Made by a program: the position numbers and the translations under genes | Assembly: GCF_002865645.1 (NCBI RefSeq) | Contig: NW_020194518.1 | Coordinates: forward strand, 1,363,463 to 1,427,462 | Source of the DNA: Hyaloscypha bicolor E | Taxonomy: Eukaryota > Ascomycota > Leotiomycetes > Helotiales > Hyaloscyphaceae | Length of the DNA stretch: 64,000 bases | Reading direction: 5' to 3' | The notes under the pieces: generated by a model | What the model saw: only the letters and a program-made list of their open reading frames with translations | What the model was told of the DNA's origin: nothing | Databases searched by the model: none | In this document: positions 36,571-48,559 of the stretch, piece by piece | Position numbering within the stretch: the stretch's first letter is position 1 | Layout of the letters: each line of letters begins with the position of its first letter

Positions 36571-38139
36571 TTAAATCGGATCAATGCTTATTCCTATTTT
36601 CAAAACGAAGACTTCCCGACGGAAGATTATGTCCTTCTTCACACTAGCGTGGATGGTGAGTGTAGTGTTCTGATTTGTTGAGTTTCTTGGAGGAGGAAGA
36701 GGCATAGAATGACGCGAGAAAAGTTCTGTAGTTTTCACTTCCTTCTCCAACAGCTGCTGCAAAGGTTTCTCTCCTTGAGTTCCCACGATTTTCAATAAGC
36801 CTTTATCGCCGCTGCTTGTCAATGCAAAAAGTACGACAGGCTCATGATCCCATTGACTGTTATGGAATTTGAACGCTGCCATTTCCCCCCTGCCTAATCC
36901 CTGCGGCATTTTTAAGGTGTGTGTTTTCCAATTGAAGTGGAACTGTCTTGGTGCCACTTCTGCGATATCGAAACCATAGGTGCTCATCGATTCGGAATCG
37001 ACCATACATGTCTTGTAAGAAGACCATGTTGCTTTCAGAGGATGGTTCTTGACAATATAGATTGTTCTTAGTTGGGCACGAGACGGCCGGCAAGATGCCA
37101 ATTCACCGGGCGCCCTCATATAGACTGAGGGTATCCCAGTAGCTATCAATGGAATTCCGAGTAAACCAGAAAGGTCATTGTCATAATGACACTCCAGGAT
37201 CGCAACCGGCGGCTTACCAGCGGTAAGATCAATCTCGATGCGTAGGCCTTTGTTCGTCATGGCGTATGGCTGTCTCTCAGCGGTACTCGGAAGAGGAATG
37301 ATATTTCCCGATTTTCCGAACTTCCCCGGGCTATCGGCCAAAGGACCTGAGAACCAGGAGTCTTCAGCGGGGTCTTCTTTACTCCACTCCCATGCGAAGA
37401 TCGATTGGTCGTCTGATTCTCTTAATATCTCCTCCTGTAATCGAATGAAAGCTTTCTTTCCCTCCCCATAGAGAAGAGGCATATTCACGTTGAAGATTCC
37501 TAGTAGAGAATAAGCCACATCCTCTACACGTGTCGTTTGCCTGTCCGCAGCCCAGGACATCCTATTTGCTATGCTGGTAGATTGCATGTAACTCGGGTCT
37601 TTAACAACATCTTCAGGAATATTTGTCCTTGACGAAACGAGTCCGGACAAATTCGTACGATCTCCAAGAAACTTCCAGTCGATCCCAAAGAATCTCAATT
37701 TCGACGGAGCTAAAAGTTCTTGGAGCGTCCACCCTCTTGTGAACCACTTACTGCTAGTGAAGTCTGCCTGATAAGCATCACAAAGGCCGCGTACATCGTC
37801 GAGATAGGCGTAACAGACATCGGAGCCTTGGTACCACGCATACATAGAGTTGATAGCCTCCGACAGCTCGGCGCTGCTGCTCTTGTCGATGCAACACGTG
37901 TCCACCCAGACATATCCGAGATCTTCTTTCTTAGCTTGCAAACATGTATACACGATCTTCAAGAGCCCCGGACCAGTGCGCTTGACGGCTGTCGGTTCCC
38001 AGTTCTGGCTATCAAACGCGTTGAGGTCTTGAAATGTGACTTCCTTGCTTCCCCAGCGGTGCGAGAGAATTGCATATTTTGGGATTGCCGAGCCGAAGAA
38101 TTCTTCCAGCTTCTTGGTATGCACGTTTAAAAGTCGCAT
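36571..38139 (-). CDS. HET-domain (heterokaryon incompatibility) protein
   Basis: Single-exon gene of 522 residues. I start at the ATG at 38,139 (MRLLNVHTKKLEEFF), the usual beginning of this family; the frame stays open 18 codons further only to a GTG. HET core motifs are all present: YAILSHRWGSKEVTF (~22-36), YVWVDTCCIDKSSSAELSEA (~76-95), MYAWYQGSDVCYAYL and SKWFTRGWTLQELLAPSKL. They are followed by the conserved linker RVEDVAYSLLGIFNVNMPLL-YGEG and EILRESDDQSIFAW. The C-terminal half (~250-522) is beta-rich and variable, with no NACHT, WD40 or ankyrin repeats. HET proteins trigger cell death when unlike strains fuse; the HET domain has a TIR-like fold. No frameshift or RIP stop is present, so the gene looks intact although it lies only ~600 bp from RIPed DNA. 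What this protein recognises cannot be told. Confidence 0.93.
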   Translation of the reverse strand: MRLLNVHTKKLEEFFGSAIPKYAILSHRWGSKEVTFQDLNAFDSQNWEPTAVKRTGPGLLKIVYTCLQAKKEDLGYVWVDTCCIDKSSSAELSEAINSMYAWYQGSDVCYAYLDDVRGLCDAYQADFTSSKWFTRGWTLQELLAPSKLRFFGIDWKFLGDRTNLSGLVSSRTNIPEDVVKDPSYMQSTSIANRMSWAADRQTTRVEDVAYSLLGIFNVNMPLLYGEGKKAFIRLQEEILRESDDQSIFAWEWSKEDPAEDSWFSGPLADSPGKFGKSGNIIPLPSTAERQPYAMTNKGLRIEIDLTAGKPPVAILECHYDNDLSGLLGIPLIATGIPSVYMRAPGELASCRPSRAQLRTIYIVKNHPLKATWSSYKTCMVDSESMSTYGFDIAEVAPRQFHFNWKTHTLKMPQGLGRGEMAAFKFHNSQWDHEPVVLFALTSSGDKGLLKIVGTQGEKPLQQLLEKEVKTTELFSRHSMPLPPPRNSTNQNTTLTIHASVKKDIIFRREVFVLKIGISIDPI

Positions 38140-39008
38140 TATGCGGGAGTCGGCCAGGCACGTCTCTCCCGGGACGGGAATCAACGGTAGCACGGAAAGG
38201 CGTCAAAACTTTGAAATTGGTTATTTGATTTGGATACCAGATAGTGCTTGGAGGAACAGAACGTGAAGAACAATGGCTGCAAAGGACAAGAGGGTATAAT
38301 AGAAAGGTGGGCGCAGCATGCACAGCCCCCCTTAGCCGCATCACTGCGCGCAAGAGCAATCCCTTGCCCCGAAAAGGGGGAAATATCCTGCATTTAAGCC
38401 TCAGGTGCCATGCTTGAATGGCAAATAAGGCTTCAAGTCTTCAATAGTGGTCTCCGTTGCTTTAGTGCGTCTGATAGTCTAATAGCGAATATTTGAATCT
38501 GGCAGGCAAGCATTCCGTCCAGCTTTCAATTTGAAGCTCGCTGAGCCCAACCACAACACTTCAAAAGTCTAACATCTATATCTACTATAAAATCTTGTAC
38601 TGAAGCAGAGTTTAGTATTTAAGACTTCCAAATTTCATTTATTCAACTCCTTTCAAAAACGAACAAGTGTCTGGCTTATAACTCTCCAAGTATAGTAGAT
38701 AAGCTAAGCTAAGCGTTGAGAGTGGTCGAGATCTCAATGTGCCAACAAGAGTCCTCTAGCACCCAACCTGATGCTATATAGATGACAGAACAGCCAAATG
38801 GCCGTTTGCAAACTTAAGTTGGCTTTTGAGATAGCGGATTTAGCAGAAAACCAACTCAAAGTAGGTCTCAAGGGCCTACGCTACCTGAACTCGGTCGTCA
38901 GATCGCCGTAACGGGCTCAGCAGACACGAGATCACCAACCTGTTCTAAATCCTCGAACGTGATCATACGGAACGACCGTTGAATTTGATGAGAGATACTT
39001 CCCCGATA
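38140..39008. other. Intergenic: HET promoter and 3' end of the next gene
   Basis: About 870 bp of normal-composition DNA. The HET gene starts at its left end, so its promoter lies here; at the right end is the 3' UTR of the six-exon gene. A second possible stop of that gene is at 38,963. No RNA gene or repeat is seen. Confidence 0.5.
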
Positions 39009-41203
39009 TCACAATCTCTCAAGTATTGCGCTAGTCTGATCGTGATTTCCCTTTCCAGTAGACGACGAAGACTTTCTAAATGAAGAGCTCGATGCCATCG
39101 TCTCGAATTGTGTTGCCCCTGATGCTTGTGGAGGTCTGGTCGGGAACGCAAACCCTTTAAATAATGGCGAGGTTGATTTAGACGGAATAGAGCCGCATTG
39201 TATGTCTACTAATCGCGTTTGAAATCGAATAGAGTCTATATGTGACGCTGTAGTCAGCATATCAACCGTTGGCAGTAATGAACACCACCTCACACCCCCA
39301 AAAATTTGATAATGAAGAAGGAAGCTGGACACCAGAAACATACCTGCTAATGTTGTGAACTTTATTTTCAAGTACTCCATTTGTTCGGCTTTTTTGGAAA
39401 TTTCTTCTTGCTTGGCGATACCCGAGTCGTAGGTACTAGATCTCGATGTCGAGACGGTTGTCATGGATTCGGATGTAGCACTCGAAGCTATGGAAAAGAC
39501 ACTCGATGTCCCTCCAGACCGTTTGTTAACGGGAAATTCTGATGCTGCATGCATTGAATGCCTCGGATTATTGTTTGAACTTACTTGTGTCTTGAGTCTC
39601 AAATGTTGCGGCTTTTTGCAACTTTGCTTGCCGCTTTACGCGGGACTTAATCTTACTCTTCGTGAGGAAATCGAGTTTGACTTCCCTTTCCTCAGCGAAG
39701 AAATCTTCAAGATCAAACCAGGAGAGTGGGAATTTGAGATGTCGCCGGTCATCATCATTATTGGCAAAAAATGTAATATAGGAGTTTGTCGTAGAAGCTC
39801 CCTCATAATCGATCCAGATTTTAAGTTGCTGCTTTGAGGATTCCTCTCTTCGCCGTGTCGATGTAATAATGTTGATGTTGAATATATCGAACAAGATTTT
39901 ACCGTAGATAGCACTCTGAAAGTCGAAAAATAGCCTCTTTCGATCTTCGGCTTCAAACTTATCAGGGGCATCCTGTGGGTCTAAGAAGACGTATCTTGGC
40001 GTTCCTTTAAAATCTTTTGGGCCTGAGGAGGCTTTCGGGATAGAGATTTTCTGACGGATTATGTCTCCTGACGCGTCAAGATCATGGATCCATATCGCAA
40101 GTGGACGCATCCATCCTCCCCATTCTGTGTACGGTATACATGTTTGACTGTAGCGGCCAGAAACTGTCATAGTTAGTGTCGTTGCTATAACGTGTATGGG
40201 AGAAAGGTTCAGTACTGCTGTGCTGAAGGACTGGCTTTCCGTGTTTATCCGTGAAAAAAATTTCCCACCATTTTTCATGTTGCTTGGGCTGTGATGGCAT
40301 TGTGTCCACACTTATGCCTTTCTCAAAGACTTTCTCGAAGCCTTTCTCTAGACCTTTCTTGTAGGCTTCTGGGCTACTCCAGTGTTAGAAAGTGAATATG
40401 TAGGATTAGATTATCTGGAAGCATGCTTCTTACCTCATAATCCTGCAGATGCTTTGAACATTGCTAGAGGTCATTGAAGACGCGACAGAGGCTCGGGATT
40501 GTGGCGAAGTTTCCTCCTGCATATCTCGGTATTCATCAGCACTTTTCCAAGATGGAGTATAAGAGGACCCGTTGCTGGTTGAGGAATTTCGATAACTCTG
40601 TGTGCTTGCCCCAGAGCCCCAGCTTTGGTAATATCCATCCATTCGAGGCGAAGGGAGACTAGTAGAACTAGAAGCAGACATAGTATCAACATCTTCAAAT
40701 AGGACGTCCCGCGAGGTACTTGTCATTCGTACAGAGGTCTGGCGACTAGGTGAGGTTAGCTTGGGTCTATCAAGCGTAGCTGAAGGGAGACAACTTATAG
40801 TTGGGGATATGGAAACCTACAGGATGTCTGTCTGCGCTGACCTGCCCCCAACCTCTAATTGCCACCGGATTTTAGCTTCGAGAGAGAGAATCTTCTTCTC
40901 TTCGAAAGATTTGGCTGATCCCAGCAATGAACCTCGGTTCGTGCGACTCTTTTCGACATAGTTCTTGATGAAAGTGCAGCATTCTTGTAGAGCCAAGTGA
41001 CAAGAAGGGTAGTTTGCAGATGCTGAAGTATTGCTACCTGCAGCCTCGTGATGCTCTCGCAGAATCCTGCAAAGGTCGGATATCTGGGAGACAAGGGCCT
41101 GGATGCGTTCCGAGCACTTTCCACCTTTGGCCATAAAGTTGCTCAGGAGGTTTTTGCACTTTTCTCCAGCATCTAGCAGCGGCTGGAGGTCGTCTGCCGA
41201 CAT
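39009..41203 (-). CDS. Unnamed six-exon fungal protein, ~619 aa
   Basis: Exons: 41203-40821, 40745-40434, 40373-40216, 40163-39585, 39544-39344, 39235-39009. All five introns (75, 60, 52, 40, 108 bp) keep phase; donors include GTAGGT, GTAAGA, GTAAGT and GTATGT, and several have CTAAC or GCTGAC branch sites. Intron 4 may instead be 46 bp (exon 5 from 39,538, two residues fewer). The protein has a helical N-terminus (LLDAGEKCKNLLSNF), a Ser-rich linker, then HEKWWEIFFTD, CIPYTEWGGWMRPLAIWI, RYVFLDPQDAPDKFEAEDRK, LFFDFQSAIYGKILFDIFN, DYEGASTTNSYITFFANN and AKQEEISKKAEQMEYLKIKF. I recall fungal proteins with this WGGWMRPL core but cannot name a function. No membrane segment. The C-terminus is uncertain: the frame stops at 39,009, but the neighbouring frame continues RLAQYLRDCDIGEVSLIKF to 38,963. 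Confidence 0.78.
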
Positions 41204-41924
41204 CTGCGGGGCGATAGGGCTACAGGAACCTTACGAAAAGCCGCCTCGAGATCACTTCGGTGCTGATGGCCTCCAGCTCTTCCACTGCAGATCAGACAAC
41301 AAGGACAAGGAAGAGCACACGATGGAGCATTCTTTGAAACGGCGCTGCTGGATAGGAGACAGCTCCCTTGAGTCATGGCCGTGGCAATAGGAGACTCTGG
41401 CAACCATCGATGGCGCAGTCGCCGAGAGATGGTGGCCCGGGAGTGTGCGGTATATTCTTCTCCTGCGTGAGGCTCCTGCAATCTCCTCCCATCCTGTCAG
41501 GCTGCCGAACTGCATGAGACAAGATCGGGACTGGACTTTGGCGGGCATTTATTGAAACTTTTTCGCTGTGTTTTATTCTACAATATACATCCCACGTGGG
41601 TGCGCTCCTTCACCAGAGTGGTTGGATTGGTTGGTGGCTTGGTTGGTGGCTTGGACGTCAAAACATCTCAAAGTTCTCACCGGGCAGACACTTTTTTATT
41701 GGGCAAGTTCCGGCGTTGCAGGCGTGACATGTCCTGGTTCAATAGGGTAAGTTCCTTCCCTTGCAGGATTTAAAACGCCCGCTCTTGGAGGCGGATAGCA
41801 AGGCTTTCTAGTGTGCTACGGAGCCTTACAGCCTTGTCTTGATGAGAGCACATTTAACTTCAGTCCATGCCGCGTTGCCTCCCCAAGATGCTGTCATTAC
41901 GTCTTTTCCATCATTATCAGCAAC
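41204..41924. promoter_or_regulatory. Divergent promoter region (six-exon gene / phosphate transporter)
   Basis: The two genes start 721 bp apart and point away from each other. The region carries CCCACGTGGG (41,591-41,600), a direct repeat TTGGTTGGTGGC twice (about 41,625-41,655) and GACGTC at 41,655. An ATG at 41,548 on the minus strand opens 98 codons that could be an upstream ORF or an unrecognised 5' exon. Confidence 0.6.
41591..41600. promoter_or_regulatory. Pho4/NUC-1-type box CCCACGTGGG
   Basis: CACGTGGG is the high-affinity site of yeast Pho4, and Neurospora NUC-1 binds CACGTG. Here it is palindromic and lies 325-334 bp upstream of the ATG of a phosphate-transporter-like gene. This fits induction under phosphate starvation. 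Other bHLH factors also bind CACGTG, so the assignment is inferred from context. Confidence 0.6.
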
Positions 41925-44354
41925 ATGAGCGTTAATTCAGACGACGACAACACGCCTTCAAAGCGAAGATGGCGAATATGGCTCAATCCAACGACTACAG
42001 CCCAGCTTCTTCCTGTAAGGCCTGACTCCAAACTCCACAACTAGATTGTATCCAGCCATAGCTAACTTTCCCCAGGGCGATCCCAGAAGGCGCGAACAAA
42101 TATGCGACAACATAGATGAAAGAGGCTTTGGATGGCAGATCTGGCTCGTAGCTGGTTCTGGCTTCTTCACTGAGTCCTACAACTTGTTCGCAACGAACGT
42201 CATCCTACCTTCACTGGCCTACATATATTGGAATGGCGATGATTTCAGTAACCATGAGTCTACGATCAACCTCGTGACTCTAGGAGGGTCAATAGTAGGC
42301 CAATTGACATTTGGCCTTCTCGCAGATCTTCTGGGACGGAGGAAGCTCTATGGGTTTGAACTTATATTTGTGATATTCGGTACCGTCGGCCTGGCAGGCT
42401 GCGGTACTGGTTTTGGCAATTCAATGAGTATAATGGGATGGCTTGTATACTATCGTTTCTTTGTCGGAGTAGGAGTGGGGGCTGAGTATCCATTGGCAGG
42501 AGTTATCACTTCTGAGCGAGTCCCCCAAATTCAATTAATTGCACTTATAGCAAATAGCTAACTTCTTATAACAGATTTTCGCCAGTCCAGTCGAGAGCTC
42601 GTATGATGGTTGCCATAACTCTGATGCAACCGTTGGGGCAATTGGCCGCTGCCGCTGTGGGTCTGACGGTTCTTACCACTCTTGGGAAGGGGAGAGGACT
42701 GGAATCGTTGACGGAAAGCGCGGACGATCACAAAGCAGCTGCGGCTATCATCGACCGCATATGGAGGATAGTTATTGGAGTAGGGGCGATTCCCGCGTTT
42801 CTGGCCATCGTTGCGCGTTTGACCATCCCAGAATCGCCAAGGTTCACTCTGGATGTCAGCCATGACGGCAAACAGGCACTCAAAGCCAACCAGGAGTACT
42901 TGGGCCAACCTATTTTCGACGACTACGATGATATTGTACTAGACTTTGAAGGGAGCAGTGTTCACAGCTCTATTGCTGCCGCTCCAACTGGCAAAACACT
43001 CCCGTTTGGGTCTCCTCCTAGGGCACCTTCTATTTTGGAGATTCAGAACGTACCAACGATCGGAAATGATACTGCAGGAGAATCTTACCAGCTCAAAAAC
43101 CTTAATGGACCAATCGTGCACCAAGGAAATGGTGATATTGGTGTGGCAGACAAATTCACGGAAGTGAATGAGATTGGAGAGGCTAAAGAAGCTTACATAC
43201 ATGTCAACGGTCGTCCACATTCACGTTCACGTTCACGTTCAGTTTCTCCGGTGAGTCAGAGCTGGGCTCATGATGACAACGGAGATCAAAATCCCTTCGA
43301 CGAGGAGCCCCCGGCGATGCCAAAGAATCCACATCCCTTCTCTCGTCGAGAACTGAAGAAGTACTTTGGCACAGAAGGAAACTGGCGTAAGCTAGCCGGA
43401 GTCTCTATCTGCTGGTGCTGCCTAGATGTTGCATTCTATGGCCTTGGTATTGGGAATCCCAGGGTTGTGGCCCAAATCTGGGCGTCTTCCCGTGCATCTG
43501 ACAATAATGCGGGCTTACCAATGTGGGGGAATCCAGCAGACCCGACACTATCAATCTACAACGTCCTATACCAAGACTCTCTACACTATATCATTACCAT
43601 TTCTCTCGGATCCTTGTTGGGCAGCGTTGTCCTCTTGAAGGCTATCGACTATATACCGCGGAAAGCTGTGTTAGCATGGTCGTTTCTGGCACTGGGCATC
43701 ACATTCGCAATTGTTGGAGGGATCTATTCCACCGTCGTATACACCAACCTCCACGCATTTCTCATTACATTCTACGCTCTCCTACAACTGCTATTTAATC
43801 TTGGACCCAATACGATAATCTTCTTGGTAAGAGAACACATTAGTTTCTTATTACATCCCTGCCGAGAGTACATTACTAACTACGCCTTTTTCATCTAGTT
43901 GGCGGCTGAAATATTCCCAACTCGCTACCGTTCAACTTGCTTCGGCATAACTGCCGCCTCTGGCAAGCTCGGCAGCATCATCGTCCAAAGCATCCTCCCA
44001 TGTGTCAAAGTCGATGCCAGAAACAGCACCAGTATGAGCCGAATGCTCATTGCTTTCGCTTTCGTGATGGCCCTCGGCTCACTATTTGCATGGGCGTGGA
44101 TCCCAGAAGTGCAATACTCTCGCAAGCCGGCAGCTGTGCCTGCCGTCCTCGAAAATGGGCCTGTGGTAGAGCGTACTCCAGAGGAGGCAGAGGAACAGAA
44201 GCAGAGGGAGAGATGTAAGGGTCATAAAATTCCAACCAAGACGCTGGAGACACTTGCAAAAGGGAGACTTGGTGAAGATCCAGGTAAAAGAGTCGGATTG
44301 CGGACAAACTTGAAAAAGGTGTGGGAGAAATTACGGTCAATCTTGCGATCTTGA
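41925..44354 (+). CDS. Inorganic phosphate transporter-like MFS protein (PHS family)
   Basis: Exons 41925-42014, 42076-42519, 42591-43826, 43899-44354 (741 aa). Introns 1, 2 and 3 are 61, 71 and 72 bp, all phase 0, with CTAAC branch sites; intron 2 uses a weak donor (GTCCCC), so its edges are the least certain. Protein: cytosolic N-terminus, GFGWQIWLVAGSGFFTESYN (first membrane segment), GQLTFGLLADLLGRRKLYG (MFS loop 2-3 signature), GVGVGAEYPLAGVITSE (PHS-family signature), a very long central loop (~ residues 270-430) with Ser/Arg repeats HSRSRSRSVSP, then further membrane segments and AAEIFPTRYRSTCFGITAAS near the last ones. The family (Pho84/Git1-like) imports phosphate, or glycerophospho-compounds, with protons across the plasma membrane. 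The Pho4-type box upstream fits phosphate control. Length exceeds the ~550-600 aa of yeast Pho84 because of the loop and a basic C-terminal tail. The exact substrate is not proven. Confidence 0.88.
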
Positions 44355-44600
44355 TCTTGGTGCTTTGGAAGGGTATATAAATAGATTTAATAATGTTACG
44401 AAAAGAAACATTCCCCCACAAAGGCAAGTAAAAGAACCTCGGAGCTTTGAGCAGTACGGGTGATGTGGAGAGTGGCCGGGAAGAATAGTTAGTGGAACCA
44501 GGCTTGGCGATATTCCGGACCAATCGGTTTCTGCCGATTCGTTCCAGGGGTCTGGAACAGGCGGTAATGGAACGTTCCAATCGTTCCTAAGCGAGCTAAT
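44355..44600. other. 3' flank of transporter gene, border to AT-rich block
   Basis: Normal-composition DNA to about 44,610, where it changes abruptly to RIP-type sequence. It should contain the transporter 3' UTR. A minus-strand open frame over 44,047-44,580 is an antisense shadow. Confidence 0.5.
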
Positions 44601-47289
44601 CCCTGTAGATTCTCGTTATTTTATAAAGACTTCTATTAATTATACTATTAAGAGGCTAAAAACTATTATATAATCTCAGAAAAACCTTTATTAAGCCGTA
44701 ATACTATTACGAGTAACTCTATTACTATAAGAAGTCTTTCTTACTATATTATATTATATAATTCATTCTTATTTTATATAGCTACTTCTACTATTTCTAT
44801 TATATTTACTATATCTATTATATCTACTATATTCTTTATAATCTCCTATACTAATTTCTCTATTACTATTATTACTACTATTATTTCCTTTCTAGTAATA
44901 GCTTGTAATATAATCTGGCTACTTATAATTATTATAATTATTATTTTATATATTTATAATTCGAATATATATAAGAAAAATAATATTATTAAGTTTTATA
45001 TAAGTATATATAATATAAGAAATAGCCGTTATATTAACCTTTTCTTATTAAATAAAAAGAGTATTAATATAAGACTTAATTAATTATAATATAATTTGAA
45101 TTAATAATTATATTCTAACTAGAAAGAATAAGGGCTTATTATTATTAATTATTATAATACTATATTCTAGTTAGCTTTATTATATAGTAAAAAATAAAGT
45201 ATTATATAAATAAAATAAGTTATTAGCCTTAAAGAAGAGACTAGTTTATATTAAGATTAGAAATACTATTAATACTAAAAGTAATAAAAGAAATAAGCCT
45301 TTAAAGATATTAGTTATTATATAATAGATAGAATTAAGAATTAAAAGCTTATTACTAGTTTGGGTTTATAAGGCCAGAACTAGAAATAGAAGACTATATA
45401 GAAGAACTATTATTAGAAATAAGAGGCTATATAGAGGAATTACTATTAGAGGCTAGATTATTTAATATACTACTATTATATAATTAATATAATTATAAGA
45501 AGTAATAAGAAATAAGAAATTCTCGTATAAATAATAGTAATATTAATAAAAAAAAAGAAAATTAAAGCAGGAAAAATAGCCTTTAAATAAGAGTTATAGC
45601 TTAGAAATTTAGAAAATTTAAATAATATTTAGAAGGTTCTCTAATTATATAAGAATCTTAAAAAATATATATTTCTTTTAAACTAGCTAGTTTTAAAAAA
45701 GGTTTATAAGATTCTAGTACTTTTCTAATATTTTAAATACTTTCTAATTTCTATTATCTTTACTTTTATTTATTTTCTATTTTAGTTTATTATATAATAT
45801 ATTTCTAAAAAGACTTTCTCTGACTTATTATTTATTAAAGAAATTAAGAAAATATTAATAGCTATAAATAAAAGCTTTAGCTAATATTTCTTTTATATAT
45901 CCTGGCTTTATTAAACTAAAGCCCCTTATTTACTAATATTATATAATTTCTAGAAGTTTTAATACTTATATTTATTTTTATTTAGAGGTTATATAACTAA
46001 GTAAATAAATTAAATAATCTAATTAAAGAAGTCAAATACTAATAACTCTTAAAATAGCTCTTTATTATATAAGAAAGAAATAATTTAATTTCTATAATAC
46101 TCCCAAAATTTCTTTATATTTATAAAAGCTAAAATTATATATTTCTTTAGCTAATTAACTCTAATATATCTTATATAAAAGCCTAGATTAAGAATTAAAA
46201 CTATAATATAAAAGAGAAAAAAATTAGTTTTAGTATAGTATTTATTAAATATAGTATATATAATATTAAGTTATATAAGAAACTTTTTATTCTTATTTTT
46301 TTTTAAACTTAGCCTATATTATATTTAGCTAAGCTTATATAAAAAGAAAAAAGAAAAGTAAAAAACTTATAATTATTTCTTGAAAATACTTAATTAAAAT
46401 ATTTATTATAAAGAATATATAATTAATAGAAGTAGTATCTTCTTTTATAAAAAAAGTAGCTTATATAAAAGTAATAAAAAAGTTCCTAGTTATATAAAGC
46501 TTTTTCTAGTTTTTATAAAATAGAAAATCCTTTATAAGATTATTTCTATAATTTCGGTAATATTTATTTATATATTTTATTTTCTTAATAAAAATAAAAA
46601 GCATTTTATACTAGCTATTTTATTTTATATAATTATTTATTGAAATTATTTTCTTTATAAGTTCTATTTATTTAGCTATATAAGTAAATAATTTGCAAAT
46701 ATAAGCTATAATATTATATATTTTACTAAATAAATCTAAGAATCTAAACTTAATTCTTTTTCTTTTATTATTACTAATTTCTTGAATCTATTTCTATTAC
46801 TTATATAATTTAAGTAAAATATAATAGAAATCTATTATATTTTCTTATTATAGTTTAGAATAAAATTATATTCTCGAGGTTTATTAGATTAATAAGGATT
46901 TATATATTTAATAAAATTAGATCTAGTTTAGAATTAATTCTTTTTAATATATAGTTATATTAAAATATAAAGCAAACTATTATATTAATTAAATTATTTT
47001 ATATATTTCTTTAAAATTTATAAATATTCTATTATATATATATATATATATATATTTATTTATTATATTTTCCTTTATTATTAAAAAATAAATATATTAA
47101 AAAAATAGCCTGAAATTTATAAATATAAATATATTTATAGTTATCTTTAATATACTTTTATTACTATTATATTTATTTTCTTATTTTAAGATTATTTTAA
47201 TCTTAATATAGAACTAATACTTATAGTTTAGTAAATCTTTCTAATAATACTAAAACTTATAGATTAAAGCATTTATTATATTTAATTAC
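44601..47289. other. AT-rich RIPed DNA, no gene recognised
   Basis: Contains ATTACT/ATATCT-rich low-complexity runs (44,780-44,890) and (AT)n at about 47,034-47,054. The right part probably belongs to the gypsy relic that follows, but I cannot identify a domain. Confidence 0.5.
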
Positions 47290-48153
47290 TATTTTAACTC
47301 TCTTATATAATAATTCAAATAGCTAATATTCTAAAGGAATTCTAATATAAGTTCCTAATTCTCTTAGTTATAAATATTCTCGACTATAATTATTCTATTA
47401 TAAGTAGCTATTTAATATAAAATATTAAGGCAGAAAGCTGAATTCTAATAAAAACTTAAAAAATATTATTAAAGGCTAAATATTAAAGAAAAAAGCTATT
47501 ATAAAAAGAATTCCGAAATATTAGAATATTCTAATTACTCTAGTAATAATTCATATAGAAATATAGCTATTAGTTAAAATACTAGTTAATAATCTCTATC
47601 TAGCTATTAGTTTGGGAATAATTAGTAATTAATAATTTAAGCTTTATATTAATATATTTATAGAATTCGCTTTAGAAATCCGATATAAACTAGAGGCCCT
47701 AATTAGATATTATAGTTTCCGGAATACTAATTTAGTAAATTATATAAGTAAGAAATAGAGATACTAATTCTTTAATTATTATTATATTTTGAATAAGAAT
47801 TATAATAGAGTACTTATCTAGATAATTAATAAAAATTGCTATTATATTATATTTATTTCTATTTTCTAGGTATTTTTTAAAATCTACTAATATATATTAT
47901 TAGAGATAGTTAGGGACTAGTAATAAATATAAGAGCCCTAGCTTTTTATTTTTAGAGATATAAGATTATTAGTAAATATAATAATTATTCTTATACTAAT
48001 TAATATCTATATCTTGGCCTAGCTAGTAATAGTAGGCCTAAAAAAGCTATTAAAGCTTAGCTTATTCTAGATATTCTATTAGGGACTATATATATATCTT
48101 CTAAATAAGAATAATATATAAGAATATCTCGGGTATTATTATATTATTAGATA
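47290..48153 (-). pseudogene. gypsy integrase relic, left part of a split element
   Basis: This sequence is collinear with 17,060-17,700 of the 6.7-kb gypsy element (shared plus-strand runs such as TATAGAATTCGCT and the pattern around CTAATTAATATC). It continues at 54,599 beyond the inserted 6.4-kb element. Confidence 0.6.
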
Positions 48154-48158
48154 TAAAT

Positions 48159-48418
48159 TATTATGATTATTATAATATATAGTACTAGTAGGGGTTAGAC
48201 TAGAGCTAGAGAGGCATCTGGTATCTAAGTAAAGCATCTATAGTTACCTGATTATTATATATAACCCCGAGCTTAAGCTAGTATATAGGCCCGTATATAG
48301 CTTGTAATTATTTAGATCCGAGGCTCTTTCGGGATCCTCTTCTCTCTTTAGCTTTGAATTATCGAAATAGAGATAGTCTAACTATATCTTCTAGGCCCTA
48401 GATCTTATACTTATAATA
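48159..48418 (+). repeat. 5' LTR (260 bp)
   Basis: Same length as 54,334-54,593. The dinucleotide at 48,165-48,166 is GA here and AG in the partner, each explained by one G-to-A change from GG. Confidence 0.92.
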
Positions 48419-48559
48419 TAATTTAAAGCTTACTTATTTCTTAATCCTGCAGAGAATCTAAATAATACCTATCCGATCGGTTTTTAATAAGTATAAATAT
48501 AATATACTATAGCTATTCCTAAACTAGTTAACTAATATTAGAATAAAAGAAAGCCCTAG

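Noticed and set aside
41252..41548. 98-codon minus-strand frame as first exon of the six-exon gene
   Set aside because: No splice sites of acceptable length join it in phase; kept only as possible upstream ORF.
44047..44580. 177-codon minus-strand open frame over the transporter 3' end
   Set aside because: Antisense to the last transporter exon, whose frame has clear family motifs.
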